This document shows, piece by piece, positions 12,050 through 23,375 of a DNA stretch of 64,000 nt. Source of the DNA: Dioscorea cayenensis subsp. rotundata (taxonomy: Eukaryota > Streptophyta > Magnoliopsida > Dioscoreales > Dioscoreaceae). The stretch spans positions 30,689,016-30,753,015 of the forward strand of contig NC_052475.1 in assembly GCF_009730915.1 (NCBI RefSeq), given 5' to 3'. How positions within the stretch are numbered: position 1 is the stretch's first letter; each line of letters opens with the position of its first letter. A program made the position numbers and the translations under genes. A model generated the notes under the pieces. It saw nothing but the letters and a program-made list of their open reading frames with translations, had not been told where the DNA came from and did no database searches.

Positions 12050-13371
12050 ACAAAAAGGAAAAAAAGGGAATACTTTTCTAGAAACTCCACTTCCGAGTTC
12101 TGTGATTTTCCCAAAATTCCCTCTTTTCTTCTTCTCAATAGTGAAAGTTCCCATCTTTCGAATCCGAATCCATTCGAGAGGGCCTTGCGGACTGGTCAAG
12201 GTCTTAGAGCTTTGCGTTGGAGTGTTTCTTTAGATTCAAGTGACCCTTGGAATTTGTTCCTGAGATGATATCAAAGTGTTGATGTGATTTTGAGGTTTGG
12301 TTTTTATTTTTCTTAGAAAGATTTAATTGAATTTTATCTGTCATATTTGGTGTTTGCTGCTGCTGCTGTTGTTGATTGTTTGGATAACCACGAGCTTATG
12401 GTGTTATTATTGGCCTTGAGATTAGTGTTGGAACTGTTCAAAGATTTTTCTGTTTTGTTTTTCCATCTTGTTTTCACTGATTTTTGTTCTTGTATTTTTG
12501 GATTGAGTAAAGCTCGTTTAAGTTTAAAAGTGGCTCCTTTTTTTAATTTGGGTATGTATCTTATTTGTAGTGCTTTTCTTTTTCTTTATTTGATTCTTTT
12601 GATCCTCTATGGGTTTCTCCAACGCATTTTGTTTAGATTTTAATTGAATTTCTATGTTGGATTATAGATTTTCCTATGAAAAAGATTTGATTATTGACTC
12701 TTTATTTGATTTTTTTTTTCCTGCATGATTATGGCATGTATGTTATAAGCCAAGCTCTCCTTCAATTACTAGATTCATGTATTGCCTTTGAAGTTGCTTT
12801 GAAGTTGTATGGTTAGTCTTCTGAGATGATATCCAAGCATAAGAGTCAAATAGTTACAGAGATTCAATCATTTCATAAGGTCATTAAGAGGAAAAATCAC
12901 ATCAAAAATATTTCACTGTTGGTGGATGTCATGCAAGATTCCGGGTTTAAATACATGATTTGCCTTCCTTTCTTCATGGTTTATCTGTCATTAAAGATGA
13001 ACCTTAGTTTTTTTAAAAAGTGTACCTCAAAGCGGAGATTACAGTAGAGGATTTTGATTGTGATTATATATGTACAGACGTTCAATGCCATTGAGCTTCA
13101 TAATCTTGGTCGTTATTCATAATTCCTAATGGTTAAAATCGTCACATGGAACCATGTTCTACCTTAAAATGAACTGAAGATTTCTTCGACAATTGTTGCT
13201 ATGAAGATTGTTTTCAGAAGACTGGCATTTTCTCAAGAAACTCATAGAAGCACCATGCATTGGAGCTATATGTTCAAACAAACAGTGAAAGAATTAAATT
13301 AGAGTTGCTTGAAATTTATTCTTATTTGTTTGTGGATGATTAGTATTGTTTTTACTCTCAGTCCAAATATT
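12050..13371 (+). other. probable 5' leader and leader intron(s) of the TGA gene
   Basis: A pyrimidine- and GC-richer block at 12100-12270 precedes T-rich intron-like DNA up to the start codon at 13372. Clade I TGA genes of Arabidopsis have introns in the 5' leader, so this is the likely place of the first exon. Short open frames in this stretch have no recognisable domain. Splice borders of the leader are not determined. Confidence 0.4.
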
Positions 13372-15592
13372 ATGAATTCGGGTTCGACTCAGTTTGCTAC
13401 ATCTGGAAAAATGGGTATATATGAACCATGCTATCATATGAACATGCGGAGCGATTCCTTTAAAGCTGAAAGCAGCCAAAACACAAGCACATCGACAGTT
13501 GTTGAATCGAATGTAAAATTTAACAACAAGGTGAGGAATCTTGGAACTTAATGCATACTGTATCTTGAATTTTACAGCCGTTGTTGTTGTTGTTTTTAAT
13601 TTTTTTAACTCTGGTTATCTATTATCTTTTAGTTGGAAGACATTCATCATGAGACATTTGAAGATGCAAAGACATATGAACAAAAGAAACATACTGATAA
13701 GGCAAGCACCTTTAAATTTATGAGAAAAGCTCCTATTTGTCATACTAATATTCTATTCTTGTAATATTCTTTTCATTTTACTTGGTCATTCTTTTACCTT
13801 TCTATCTAATGATGTTAGCATTCATTATTTCATATGTGTCTAAAGCCAACATGGATATTTAAGTTGTGTACAAAAATGTGTTTATCATGCTTAAAGTCTT
13901 CTCAGTTAAAAGTTATGCACAAACATACTTTCATCTGAAATAATTTCACTGATTATGTTGTACAAAATTAAACACCTCTAATCAAAGGTAAAGTTTGATC
14001 AGAGTCTCTTGAACTGGTATATCTCCGCATGCAACCCCTTGAAGAAGTAAGCAGTGTTCTATGTAAAATAAAAGCAATGCATTGATCATCAAATGCATTG
14101 GCATCTTCTTTTAGCTCTACTTGTTGGATAAGTAATGTTGTTCGCCCTAGAACTTAAATCCATGCATAACTTCATATGTAGGTACTTAGACGTCTTGCAC
14201 AGAATCGAGAGGCTGCCCGGAAAAGCCGATTGCGGAAAAAGGTTGATTCTTAACCTGAGGAAATCTACAATCTGTTGCTGTTACTTGAATCATTATGGTG
14301 TATCCAAGTTATTAAATTGAATTATAAACTTTTTTCCAGGCGTATGTTCAGCAACTAGAATCAAGTCGCATTAGATTGGTACAGCTAGAACAAGAGCTTG
14401 ATCAGGCTAGACAGCAGGTACAGTAATATTTCACTAATATTAATGATAACCATTTGGTTGGAGTTCATCTTCTAATCACAGTGTATAGAGCTGCAGACTA
14501 TGTATCTGGGTGGTCATTTACGAGAACCAGCTCCTCAGTTATCAGGGAGTGTTAGCCCAGGTGAAGTACTTGGCTCATTTTATTTGTCATTGGTGTTACG
14601 TAGTGATTTTTGTTAACTATGAAATTTTAACTTGGTATATTCTTTTTAAAAGCAGTTTACAATTTTTATCAAATTCTTGTTTTGAATTTGTCTAGTGTCT
14701 AATGAGCACTTGTAATGTGGCTTGTATTTTGGCCTCAATAGAGGTTCTTGCTTTTCAAATGGAGTATGGGAATTGGGTCGAAGAACAGAGTAGGCAAATG
14801 AATGAATTAGGACTTGCTTTCCAAACAAATGCTCCTGATGTAGAGCTCAAGATACTTGTAGAAAGTGGAATGCGGCATTACGATGATCTCTTCCGCATAA
14901 AAGCAATAGCCACCAAAGCTGATGTGTTCTACATTATGTCCGGGATGTGGAGAACAGCTACAGAACGATTTTTTCTGTGGATCGGAGGATTTCGACCATC
15001 TGAGCTTCTGAAGGTGAGGCACCTACTTTATAATCAAATGTTATTTCTCCAATTGTATCACAAATATGAATGCTTAGTTATGGACAGGTCTTAGTGGCGC
15101 AGCTCAATCCCCTGACTGAACCTCAGCTAGCGGCCGTTTGCAGTCTACAACAATCATCTCAGCAAGCCGAAGATGCTCTTTCCCAAGGATTGAATAAGCT
15201 TCAACAAACTCTTTCCGAGGCTATTACTCCCGATCCTATCGGCACCTCAGATATGTCATACATGATGGCAATGACAAATGCAATGGAGAGATTGGATGCA
15301 CTTGCGAGTTTTGTAATACAGGTAGATTCTCAGTTCTCTTCTGCAACAATCATTTTGTTTTCGACATTCATTCCAATCTCTCATTTATGAAGTTCTCATT
15401 GAACTTGCATTATCTTGATATGCATTGCTCCTGAAACAGGCAGACAACCTTCAACAACAAACGCTGAGGCAAATGCATAATATTTTAACGCCGCGACAAG
15501 CAGCACGAGGATTGCTCGCTCTAGGTGAGCATTTCCATCGACTTCGGACACTGAGTTCCTTATGGGCTAATTGTCCCCGCGAACCAACATGA
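13372..15592 (+). CDS. TGA-type bZIP transcription factor (clade I/III, TGA1/4 or TGA3/7-like)
   Basis: DNA-binding factor for TGACG (as-1) elements, acting in salicylate defence, often with NPR proteins. Eight coding exons: 13372-13530, 13633-13701, 14182-14241, 14340-14417, 14482-14560, 14742-15013, 15088-15321, 15440-15592; 367 residues (TGA1 has 368). The N-terminus MNSGSTQFATSGKMGIYEP fits clade I/III. The basic region RRLAQNREAARKSRLRKK is at 79-96, followed by a short zipper (97-122). The DOG1 domain fills residues about 150-340 with DVFYIMSGMWRT, FFLWIGGFRPSELL and LTPRQAARGLLALGEHF. The second intron uses a GC donor (AAG/GCAAGC at 13702). At the redox-controlled TGA1 Cys pair, the first Cys is kept (C257) but the second is Ser263, as in TGA3/7, so the clade stays open. 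Exon borders are inferred from phase and family similarity. Confidence 0.93.
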
Positions 15593-15904
15593 TGATCTTC
15601 ATGGCTGATGAATGAAGTGAGAAATGTTGCAGAAAATGCAGAAGTATGTTAGCTGCTGAAATTCTTAGAATGCTTTCCAGTGATTATAGATTGAAAAGCA
15701 TGTGAATATTTGTCAGCTATTTGTAGTGGTGCATGATGTATATTTTGTTATGTTAAATCTATTGATTTTTTTTTTTCTCTCTATCCAATGAGCAAAGTTT
15801 TTTTTTTTTTTGGTCATTCTTGTTAATAAATTGCCAAGAGTTTTTGCTTTTATAATTTGGGTTATATATATATGATTGAAAATTTAAAAATCCTTCCAAG
15901 ATAA
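15593..15904 (+). other. TGA gene 3' flank
   Basis: Holds the TGA 3' untranslated region, T-rich runs (15770-15812) and a TA microsatellite (about 15865-15875) before the LINE. No other feature is seen. A polyadenylation site must lie in this ~300-bp stretch, or transcripts would run into the same-sense LINE. Confidence 0.5.
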
Positions 15905-15938
15905 AAAAAAAATGAGATAATACACAAGAAGGCACAAA

Positions 15939-18071
15939 ATGGGGAGTCTCCTGAAGAGCCTCTGGGGAGTTCCTGGCGAAAGTGGGGGTCGTGAAGGGAA
16001 GGAGGCTGCCGGTGCTGGGCTGCCGGGTCTTGCGTCGTCTGGAGGTCTTTCGCGGCAGCAGAAAGGTATGTCGTATGCTCAGGCTGCCAGCTCTGCCTCT
16101 TCAGGTGAGTCTCCTCCTTTGAAGCGTGTGGAGAAGCGTAGTGGCGCTGGGCTTCCTTCCGGTCAGTTTTCCCTCGCTGGCTCTAAGAGGCCGAGATCTC
16201 CGAAAGATGCCTCTTGTGGACGGTGCTTCAGGAACACCCACAAAACCGCGGATTGTCGACACCAAATCGTTTGCTTGCGTTGTGCGTGTGTGGGCCATAT
16301 GGCAGCTCGTTGCCCAGTGGAATCGAGGAGGAGTCCGCACAGGAAGAAGGTGCACGTTCGTTCCAAGCGTGTGGGGTTGCAGGTGGAGTCGACAGGTGTT
16401 CCGGTCGCCGGGGTGGCCAATTCCTCGCGTGGGTCTGAGAGAAACCTGCAGGTCAACCGAGCTTCTCTCTCGATCCCATTGCCTCCGGAGACCTCAGAGC
16501 CGCGAGAGGAATTGGCAAATGTTGCTGTTTTGTCTATGGTGGAAGGTTTTGTTAATGAATCAAGTCTTTTGGTCGTCATCCCCTCCGTTATCAACATGAC
16601 CTTGGCGGGCCCTATTACACCGTTAAACGATTGTTCGTTCTTGCTCCCTTTGTCGAGCAAGGAGGAGGTGAAGGATCTCTGCAAGATGGGAAAATCTAGG
16701 ATTGTGACTAAAGACGGTCCTTGTGTGATCATGGTTGCACCTTGGTCTGCTGAGATTGGAGCGGTGGGGAGAGCTACGGGGGAGGGACAGTGGGTCCTTA
16801 TATGGAACTTGCCGCTCCATGCTTGGTGCTGGCGAGTAATCTCGGAGGTTCTTCGTCCGGTGGGAGAGCTAGTGGCGCTCTCGCAGGCGGTGCTCCCCCA
16901 TAAACAATACCTTTCGGTGTTAGTGAGACGCCGTTTGGGTGTCTCCTTGCCTTTGGTATTGGACTTCAGTATGGGGATGAGGAGATACAATGTGGTGTTC
17001 ACTGAGGAACGTGCAGAAGCTCCGGTCTTTCGCAGGGATCTGGGTTACTATGTTCTTGGCCCGAGAGAGAGTGCTGCGAGGAAAGGCATTGCTACGGGTG
17101 AAGGGAAGACGAAGGAGGTGGAGCGGCGCCCGTCCTCTGGTGCTTCTGCGAGCTCGGTCAATCATAAGATGGTAGAGCCTTGCTCCCAGCTAGTGGATAA
17201 TTGTTTCAAGGAGACGCCGTCCGGCCAAGCTGCGGAGGAGAGAATGGAAGGGTTACCGGTTACTCTGTTAAAGGCCCAGCCGGTGATGGTTGAGCCGCGC
17301 TCCCACAGTGGCACCGACAAGGGTCCTGAGCGAGGACTGGCTTGCAAAATTGATGGTCCGGTAGCTGCCTCCGGGAGGTCTGATGGTCGTTCGTTGGCTC
17401 GGTCTCCCGAGTGCCGCTTGTCACAGGGGGCAGGAAGTAGGTTATCGCAGGGTACGAAGGGTAAGCGTGTCGAGTTCTGGTGCGCTTGTTCTCGTGAGGT
17501 GCCGGACCACGATAAGAAGAGGACAGATGGCAGTGATGGGTTGACTGGGGGGACTGCGGTGCACGTTAATGAAAGAAGGGTGCAGGTTAAGGTTCCCAAG
17601 GATGATGCGGTGCAGATTATGATTCCTAGGGCTACGAGGGTGCAGGTTAAGGAAAGTGGGTATCAGTTTAAGGTTGCAGATTTGAGAGAGAAACCGGTCA
17701 TTCACGTGAACGTAGGTGGGGGCCCAGCTGAAGATTCTTTGAAATTAATGCTGGACCACGTTAGCAATGTTGGTGCCGGAGATCCGTTAGTTGATGTAGC
17801 TGGGCTTAACTTGGTTGTGGGCTGCGACTTGTCCGAGGAGATTAATGATCCTGTGCTCTTGTGTGAGGTGGGCCAGCAATTGGGCCGCTCCCCTTCGTTG
17901 CATGTGACTGATTCCATGGAAGAGTATGGGCCGAACATGGTTAATGGTCAGGCCTTGGGTTCTGATGTGGAGAAATTGGGTCATATTTCGGCCCAAGGCT
18001 CTCTTATGGGGCCTGATTTTGTCCCGGGTCATTCAGAGATTAATTTCAGGGATGAAATCGGTGGCTCCTAA
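15939..18071 (+). CDS. LINE ORF1: CCHC zinc-knuckle RNA-binding protein
   Basis: Open frame of 710 residues encoding the nucleic-acid-binding ORF1 protein of a plant L1 element. Two CX2CX4HX4C knuckles lie at C93-C106 and C112-C125. After them comes a DUF4283-like domain (roughly 210-345) with the marker QWVLIWNLPLHAWCW. The C-terminal third is low-complexity with repeated valine-rich RVQVKV/HVNV stretches. The knuckles precede DUF4283, the reverse of the order in many plant ORF1 proteins. The frame ends at a TAA (18069-18071), while an overlapping +1 frame stays open from before 17926 to 18654 and probably encodes the original continuation (acidic and basic linker, then an ADWSDAQIAKYCDACGISF segment). 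Confidence 0.85.
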   Translation: MGSLLKSLWGVPGESGGREGKEAAGAGLPGLASSGGLSRQQKGMSYAQAASSASSGESPPLKRVEKRSGAGLPSGQFSLAGSKRPRSPKDASCGRCFRNTHKTADCRHQIVCLRCACVGHMAARCPVESRRSPHRKKVHVRSKRVGLQVESTGVPVAGVANSSRGSERNLQVNRASLSIPLPPETSEPREELANVAVLSMVEGFVNESSLLVVIPSVINMTLAGPITPLNDCSFLLPLSSKEEVKDLCKMGKSRIVTKDGPCVIMVAPWSAEIGAVGRATGEGQWVLIWNLPLHAWCWRVISEVLRPVGELVALSQAVLPHKQYLSVLVRRRLGVSLPLVLDFSMGMRRYNVVFTEERAEAPVFRRDLGYYVLGPRESAARKGIATGEGKTKEVERRPSSGASASSVNHKMVEPCSQLVDNCFKETPSGQAAEERMEGLPVTLLKAQPVMVEPRSHSGTDKGPERGLACKIDGPVAASGRSDGRSLARSPECRLSQGAGSRLSQGTKGKRVEFWCACSREVPDHDKKRTDGSDGLTGGTAVHVNERRVQVKVPKDDAVQIMIPRATRVQVKESGYQFKVADLREKPVIHVNVGGGPAEDSLKLMLDHVSNVGAGDPLVDVAGLNLVVGCDLSEEINDPVLLCEVGQQLGRSPSLHVTDSMEEYGPNMVNGQALGSDVEKLGHISAQGSLMGPDFVPGHSEINFRDEIGGS

Positions 18072-18660
18072 TATTGCACCACTAGCAGGTTTCTTGTGGA
18101 AATTTCTGGCAGGGGTCTGGGCCCTTGTCCCAGGTTCCTCTTTCATTGAGGAGAGGGACATCGGTGACACTGACCTAATGGTTGGAGGGGAGAACTATGA
18201 TGCTCGATCTTCAGATACGTCGGTACAGGACTTGGATGGCGACTCGGACGCTTCGGTGTCAGATTTTGAAAGGAATTTAAGGAAACTCCTGCCAGGCTTG
18301 AATGAGGAGAATGTATCGGGTAAAATAGAGCAAGCGACGGGAACCAGGAAAAGTGAACGACAGAAGAAACCTTCCTCGAGGTTCAATGAGGAAGCGGGGT
18401 ACCTGATCGAACCACCTAAATCTGCTAAGAAGAAAGGTGTGTCTGGAGCATGTGATAAAGGTACGAGCTCTAAACCTTTATTCATTGCTGATTGGTCTGA
18501 TGCTCAAATTGCTAAATACTGTGATGCTTGCGGTATTTCCTTTTCTGATTCTGCGATTGAATGCTTTAACCATATTCGTAATCTTGAATTATCCCGTTCT
18601 TCATGTCATTTGGGAAATGTGGCGACCTCTGCGGAAGGTCGGGTTTCTTATTAGTGGACC

Positions 18661-21600
18661 ATGAACTTAGTGAATTGGAATGTTAGAGGGTTGGGGCGGC
18701 CGTCTAAACGCTTCTTAGTTAAGGACTTTCTAAGTATTCACCACGCTGAGGTTTGCTGTTTGCAAGAAACTAAATTAGAGGAGATTTGTCCTGCCATTTG
18801 GAGGGAGATTGGGGGGAGCCATCTTGATCAATTTGCTTTCGTACCTGCTCGGGGATCGGCGGGTGGTATTGCTATTGGTTGGAACAGTGTACTTTTGAAT
18901 GGTAGTCTTGCTTTGCAGGGGGAGTTCAGTCTAACGATGAAATTTTGTTCTAAGGTGTCTAATCTTACCTGGTTTTGTACGGCGGTGTATGGGCCAAATG
19001 ATAGATCCAAAAAACGTACGTTCTGGGATGAGGTGAGGTTAGCAGGTGGTGCTATTTCTGGGCCCTGGGTGATATGTGGAGATTTTAATGCTATTTTTGA
19101 GGTGGGCGACAAATCATCGGGCAACCCTAATCTTGAGGACATCAGGAATGCAAACTCCTTTATGCACGACTTGGGGTTAATGGAGCCGCCTGCAACAGGT
19201 AGAAGATTCACGTGGACTAATGGTCAAGCGAATCCAATCTGGGTCAAGTTGGATCGGTTCCTGGTTAACACTAACTGGTTGGCTTGCTTCCCCAGAGTGA
19301 TTCAAAAGTGTCTTCCCAGGTTGGGATCCGATTATGTGCCAATTAGACTGGAAGTGGGGACCCATACTTCTACCCCTCGGCCTTTTCGCTTTGAATTGGC
19401 TTGGACAACTACAGAGGGGTTTCATGAGTTGATCCAAAAATGGTGGTCGGATATTACTCCTGTGGGATGTGGGGCTTTTCATCCTTGCTAAAAAGATTAT
19501 GGATCAATTAAACTCAAGAAACTGGCTTTGCTGAATGATGTTGAGGGTCTGGATATTATTAAGGAATCCAGGAGGCTCACGTTGGAGGAGGCTTATCAGG
19601 AAAAATTTATCGTTGAGAATTTGGTGGAGTTGGGCAAACAAGAAGAGATCTATTGGAAGCAGAGATCTAGACTGCAATGGCTTAAAGAAGGCGATGAAAA
19701 CACAAAATTTTTTTATGCTGTTGCAAATGGTCGCAAGAATCGTAATTTCATTCCTCAGCTTCGGTCTGGCGAGAACACGCTTGTGTCTCCTCGTGATATT
19801 GGCAGATCGTTTGCTGATCACTTTAAGGTTCTTTTTGGGCAGAAGTGACCTTCGAGGTTCAGAGTGGACTTACATAAACTGTTTGCACATAAGGAGAATG
19901 TTGATCTTGCGGATCTGGAAAGGCCTTTTACGATTGAGGAAGTTAAAAGAGCTGTATTTGACCTTGGGGGTGACAAAGCGCCGGGGCCGGATGGATTTCC
20001 TATTTTTTTTCTTTAAGCAAAATTGGGATACGATCAGTGAGGACCTTTTCCGGCTCTGTGAAGATTTCTATTACTTTAGAGCTAACCTGGAGAAGATCAA
20101 TTGGGCCAATATCGCCCTTATCCCTAAAGTTGCTGCGCCGGCCTCTCACAGTGACTACAGACCCATCAGCTTGATTAACTCGACGTTGAAGATCCTCTCC
20201 AAATTATTGGCCACTCGGCTCAGTAAGGCTTTAATTGGCCTGGTGGATCCTGAACAGTCGGCCTTCCTCAAAGGTCGATGCATCCTTGATAACATTGCCA
20301 CTGCAGAAGAACTACTTTTTAGCATTCATAAGCGTCGAGTCTCTGGGCATATTTTAAAAGTGGACTTCTCTAAAGCTTTTGACACAGTGGATTGGGACTT
20401 CCTTTTTGATTTATTGACAATCAGGGGCTTTGGAGATAGGTGGGTGGGTTGGATTAAAAGTATCTTGTTCTCTTCCAAGGCTTCTATTCTGGTTAATGGT
20501 TCACCTAATGGCTATGTTCGTTACCAAAGGGGTTTAAGACAAGGAGATCCGTTGTCTCCCATGTTGTTTGTGCTCGTCATGGATGCCCTCTGCGCTATGT
20601 TCATTCACGCGCTTAGATCCAAGGTGTTGATTGGGGTGCCTTTAGGGAACTACGGGCGTAAGTGTAATCTGCACTATGCAGACGATTTGCTAATCTTGTC
20701 TTTGGGTGGCCTTGAAGATTTGAGGGTGATTAAGCTGATGTTATACGTCTTTGAAGGGATGACCGGGTTAGCGACGAATTTCTCCAAAACTTGTCTTTAT
20801 GCTTCCGACCGCGACACTCTTCCAGATCCAGTTGCAGCTAGCACCCTCAGCTGCGCTAGGGGGATCCTCCCGGTTACCTATTTGGGTATCCCGATTTCTG
20901 GTAGAAGACCTCGTAGACAGGATTGGGAGGAGATCATAACTAAAATCAACAACCGGCTACCATTGTGGAAAGGGAGATACTTGTCGCTTGGTGGACGACT
21001 CACTTTGGTTAACTCTGTCCTTTCGGCTATTCCTACATATTGGATGTCCCTTTTTAAGGTACCCTGCTGGGTCATTAAAAAGATAAATAGGATTCGTAGA
21101 GATTTCTTGTGGTCTGGGACGGATATTGATCATCCTAAATGTAGACTGGTTGGTTGGAAGACCCTTTGCCGCCCTCGCGAATTTGGGGGTTGGGGCATAT
21201 TAGATTTGCATTGTTTCAATCAAGCGTTGTTGGGCAAATGGTGGTGGAAGTTCATGTCTGATGCGTCTTGGTGTGGGGCGAATGTTATTTTGTTTAATTA
21301 TGGCATGCAGCGTTGGAACATGTTCCCCCGGCTTTCTGGGAGGGTATCCTTCTTCTGGAAAGGGGTGCTAAGCTGCCTCCCCGCTCTAAGAGGTTGTGTG
21401 TTACAAGGCGTGAGCTCCGGGATGGAGACTCTTTTTTGGAAATATCGCTGGATTAATGGTTGTGCTCCTATGTTTCTTTGGCCTGAGGAGTTTAGTAGGA
21501 CGACTGCGCCCAATGGTACGGTACGAGAAATGTTGACTGTTTGTGGGCAGGCCCCTTTCTCGGCTAACCTTGATATCCAAAATACCTTGTCGCGGATTCA

Positions 21601-22321
21601 AGGACTGGATGGAAGTGGGGGCGACAGGAAGTGGTGGAGACTTACAGGCAATGGCACCTTCTCGGTTAAATCATTTTATAGCTTCTTGATAGATGGTGGG
21701 TTGCGGTGCCCAGTTGCGCGATTTTTCTGGCGTAACTCATGTCCCAAGAAAATCACTTTGTTTAACTGGCTTGCTTGGAAAGATAGAGTTCTTTCTCTTG
21801 AGAACCTTGAAAAAAGAAGGTGCAACCGTCTCCCTACTGCTACCTGTGTTATGTGCAATGCTGGATTGGAAACGGTGGATCACCTGTTCCTCCAGTGCTC
21901 TTTTGCTAGACAAGTGTGGGACTACTTTGAGCGCCTCTTTCATCTCTCAGAAGCTCCTAGATTCATGCATTTGATCTGGGGTTCTTGGCGTTCCTCGCTG
22001 AGGAATGATTCACGGGAGTTAGGAGATCTGGTGGTCAAAGCTATTGTTTGGAATATTTGGATTGCTAGAAATGATTGCAATTTTAATGCTAATTGTTTGA
22101 CTGCGCATGCTCTTACCATTAAAATTGATCATATGTTATTATCCTGGTTTACTTCAGTTGCTGAGGGGTCTAGAGCGAAGTTGGACGCTCCTGCTGATTC
22201 CATTCGCCGTAGTCTGTTTCAGGATGGATCCCGGGTGGAGGAGATTGGTGGAGCTATGCTTTCGGAGGGATCAGGAGGTGCTGTGCCTTCTGAGGACACT
22301 TTGGCCCAGTCCATGGGTTAG
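18661..22321 (+). pseudogene. LINE ORF2: endonuclease-reverse transcriptase, broken
   Basis: The polyprotein frame starts at MNLVNWNVRGLG (18661). The endonuclease domain (18661-19380) keeps NWNVRG, QETKL, GDFNAI and LDRFLVN, but the usual SDH motif reads SDY, a loss of the catalytic His. In-frame stops occur at 19489-19491, next to an apparent small deletion, and at 19846-19848. A frameshift sits at the run of eight T (20003-20010). From there the frame is open to 22321: reverse transcriptase with DYRPISLINSTLKILSK, FSKAFDTVDWDFL, GLRQGDPLSPMLF and YADD (20675-20686), then the zf-RVT domain (about 21720-21930, ENLEKRRCN and CVMCNAGLETVDHLFLQCSF). No RNase H domain is seen. Immediately upstream a stop at 18652-18654 separates it, in the same frame, from the ORF1 continuation. 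Confidence 0.9.
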
Positions 22322-22550
22322 TTTCTGGTCTGGTTCTGGTTCTGGCGCGGTGTGGCGCCATTTGTCAGTGTGTTGCTTTTTCTTTCTTTTGTTGGTCGTC
22401 TGTTGGTGTTGTGCCACTTCTTGTGGTTTGTGTGGGTCCTTTGGGTTGTTTTGTTCCTGAATTGTCTGTTTTGTTCAGGTGTGTGGGTTTTTATACTTGT
22501 TCCTTCTCTTAATTGAAGTGGTTTATCCACCTTTAAAAAAAAAAAAAAAA

Positions 22551-22686
22551 TTAAAATTGTTACATATATTATGCTCTTGACTTGCTAAAGTATTCATAGC
22601 CTAGTGGGACTGGTCTTCTTGTTAAAGATGTTTGTGTTCCCTGTTTGTGTTTCCTGCACACTCTTTACAAAACTTTTTATATTTGT

Positions 22687-22741
<55 letters not shown>

Positions 22742-23370
22742 GCTCTTGACTTGAATTAAAGTGTCTATTTTCATTAATAACTTTTTTAAAAAAGTAAAAT
22801 ATATTTTATATCTTGGTATATACCTCACAATATTAAACATTTCATATATAGTAATATACAATCATATTTTTCAGTTTTTTTTATATTACGAGTTATAATC
22901 ATTTATAAACTAAATTTATATTTTTAAAAATATACAAATTTTTTATAAATATTTTAATGGAGATGAGTAAATTTCACTTTTCTTGGGACATGTATGCTAA
23001 TTTTAGATTTTTCAGGGATATATACATAAACTCATTGAAAGAGATTTGCCCAAAGAGCAATTTCGACTGTTTCAAAGGATCAATCAGCAAATGGTAACAC
23101 CTCTTTTATAGTGCAGGAAATGACTCATTTGTCCCGGGAAAGTAACATGTGACTAGTGAGGGATTTAAAAAAAAAAAAATTTAAATATCCTGATGACTCA
23201 AGTTTTTTTAAAAATTATTTCTATCTTTACTCAGATGAAAGTAAACAAATAAAAAATAATAAAAGTAAAATAGTAATTTAAAAATTTTTATAGTTTTTGA
23301 AAGACCTGGGGGTTTAATGGTCATTCTGAAGGCTTTTTTGGGAAATTATTGCCAAATAAAAAATTGCCAC
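22551..23370. other. spacer between the LINE and RAE1, with TA microsatellite
   Basis: A long TA microsatellite occupies about 22690-22738. A 15-base motif ATGCTCTTGACTTG occurs just before and just after this region (22570 and 22740). The rest is AT-rich. Beyond 23330 the base composition rises as the RAE1 promoter begins. No coding gene is supported. Confidence 0.5.
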
Positions 23371-23375
23371 GTAAG

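Larger units (their letters stand above)
15905..22550 (+). mobile_element. L1-type LINE, near full length, with poly-A tail
   Basis: Non-LTR retrotransposon of about 6.6 kb: short 5' leader, ORF1 with two CCHC zinc knuckles and a DUF4283-like domain, ORF2 with AP-type endonuclease, reverse transcriptase and C-terminal zinc-binding domain, a GT-rich 3' untranslated region (22322-22534) and a 16-A tail (22535-22550). GC content is clearly above its surroundings. ORF2 carries two in-frame stops and one frameshift, so this copy is unlikely to move by itself, although its long intact ORF1 and RT frames indicate a fairly recent insertion. No convincing target-site duplication was found by eye, so the exact 5' end is uncertain. 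Confidence 0.93.

Noticed and set aside
16101-19821. Several long antisense and +1 frames inside the LINE (for example 16163-17002 minus)
   Set aside because: They mirror the GC-rich LINE coding frames and carry no domain.
15800-22580. Target-site duplication of the LINE
   Set aside because: Only A/T-rich short matches were found around the poly-A tail and the 5' region, none convincing.
22622-22861. Minus-strand frame with Tyr-Ile repeats
   Set aside because: Translation of the TA microsatellite.
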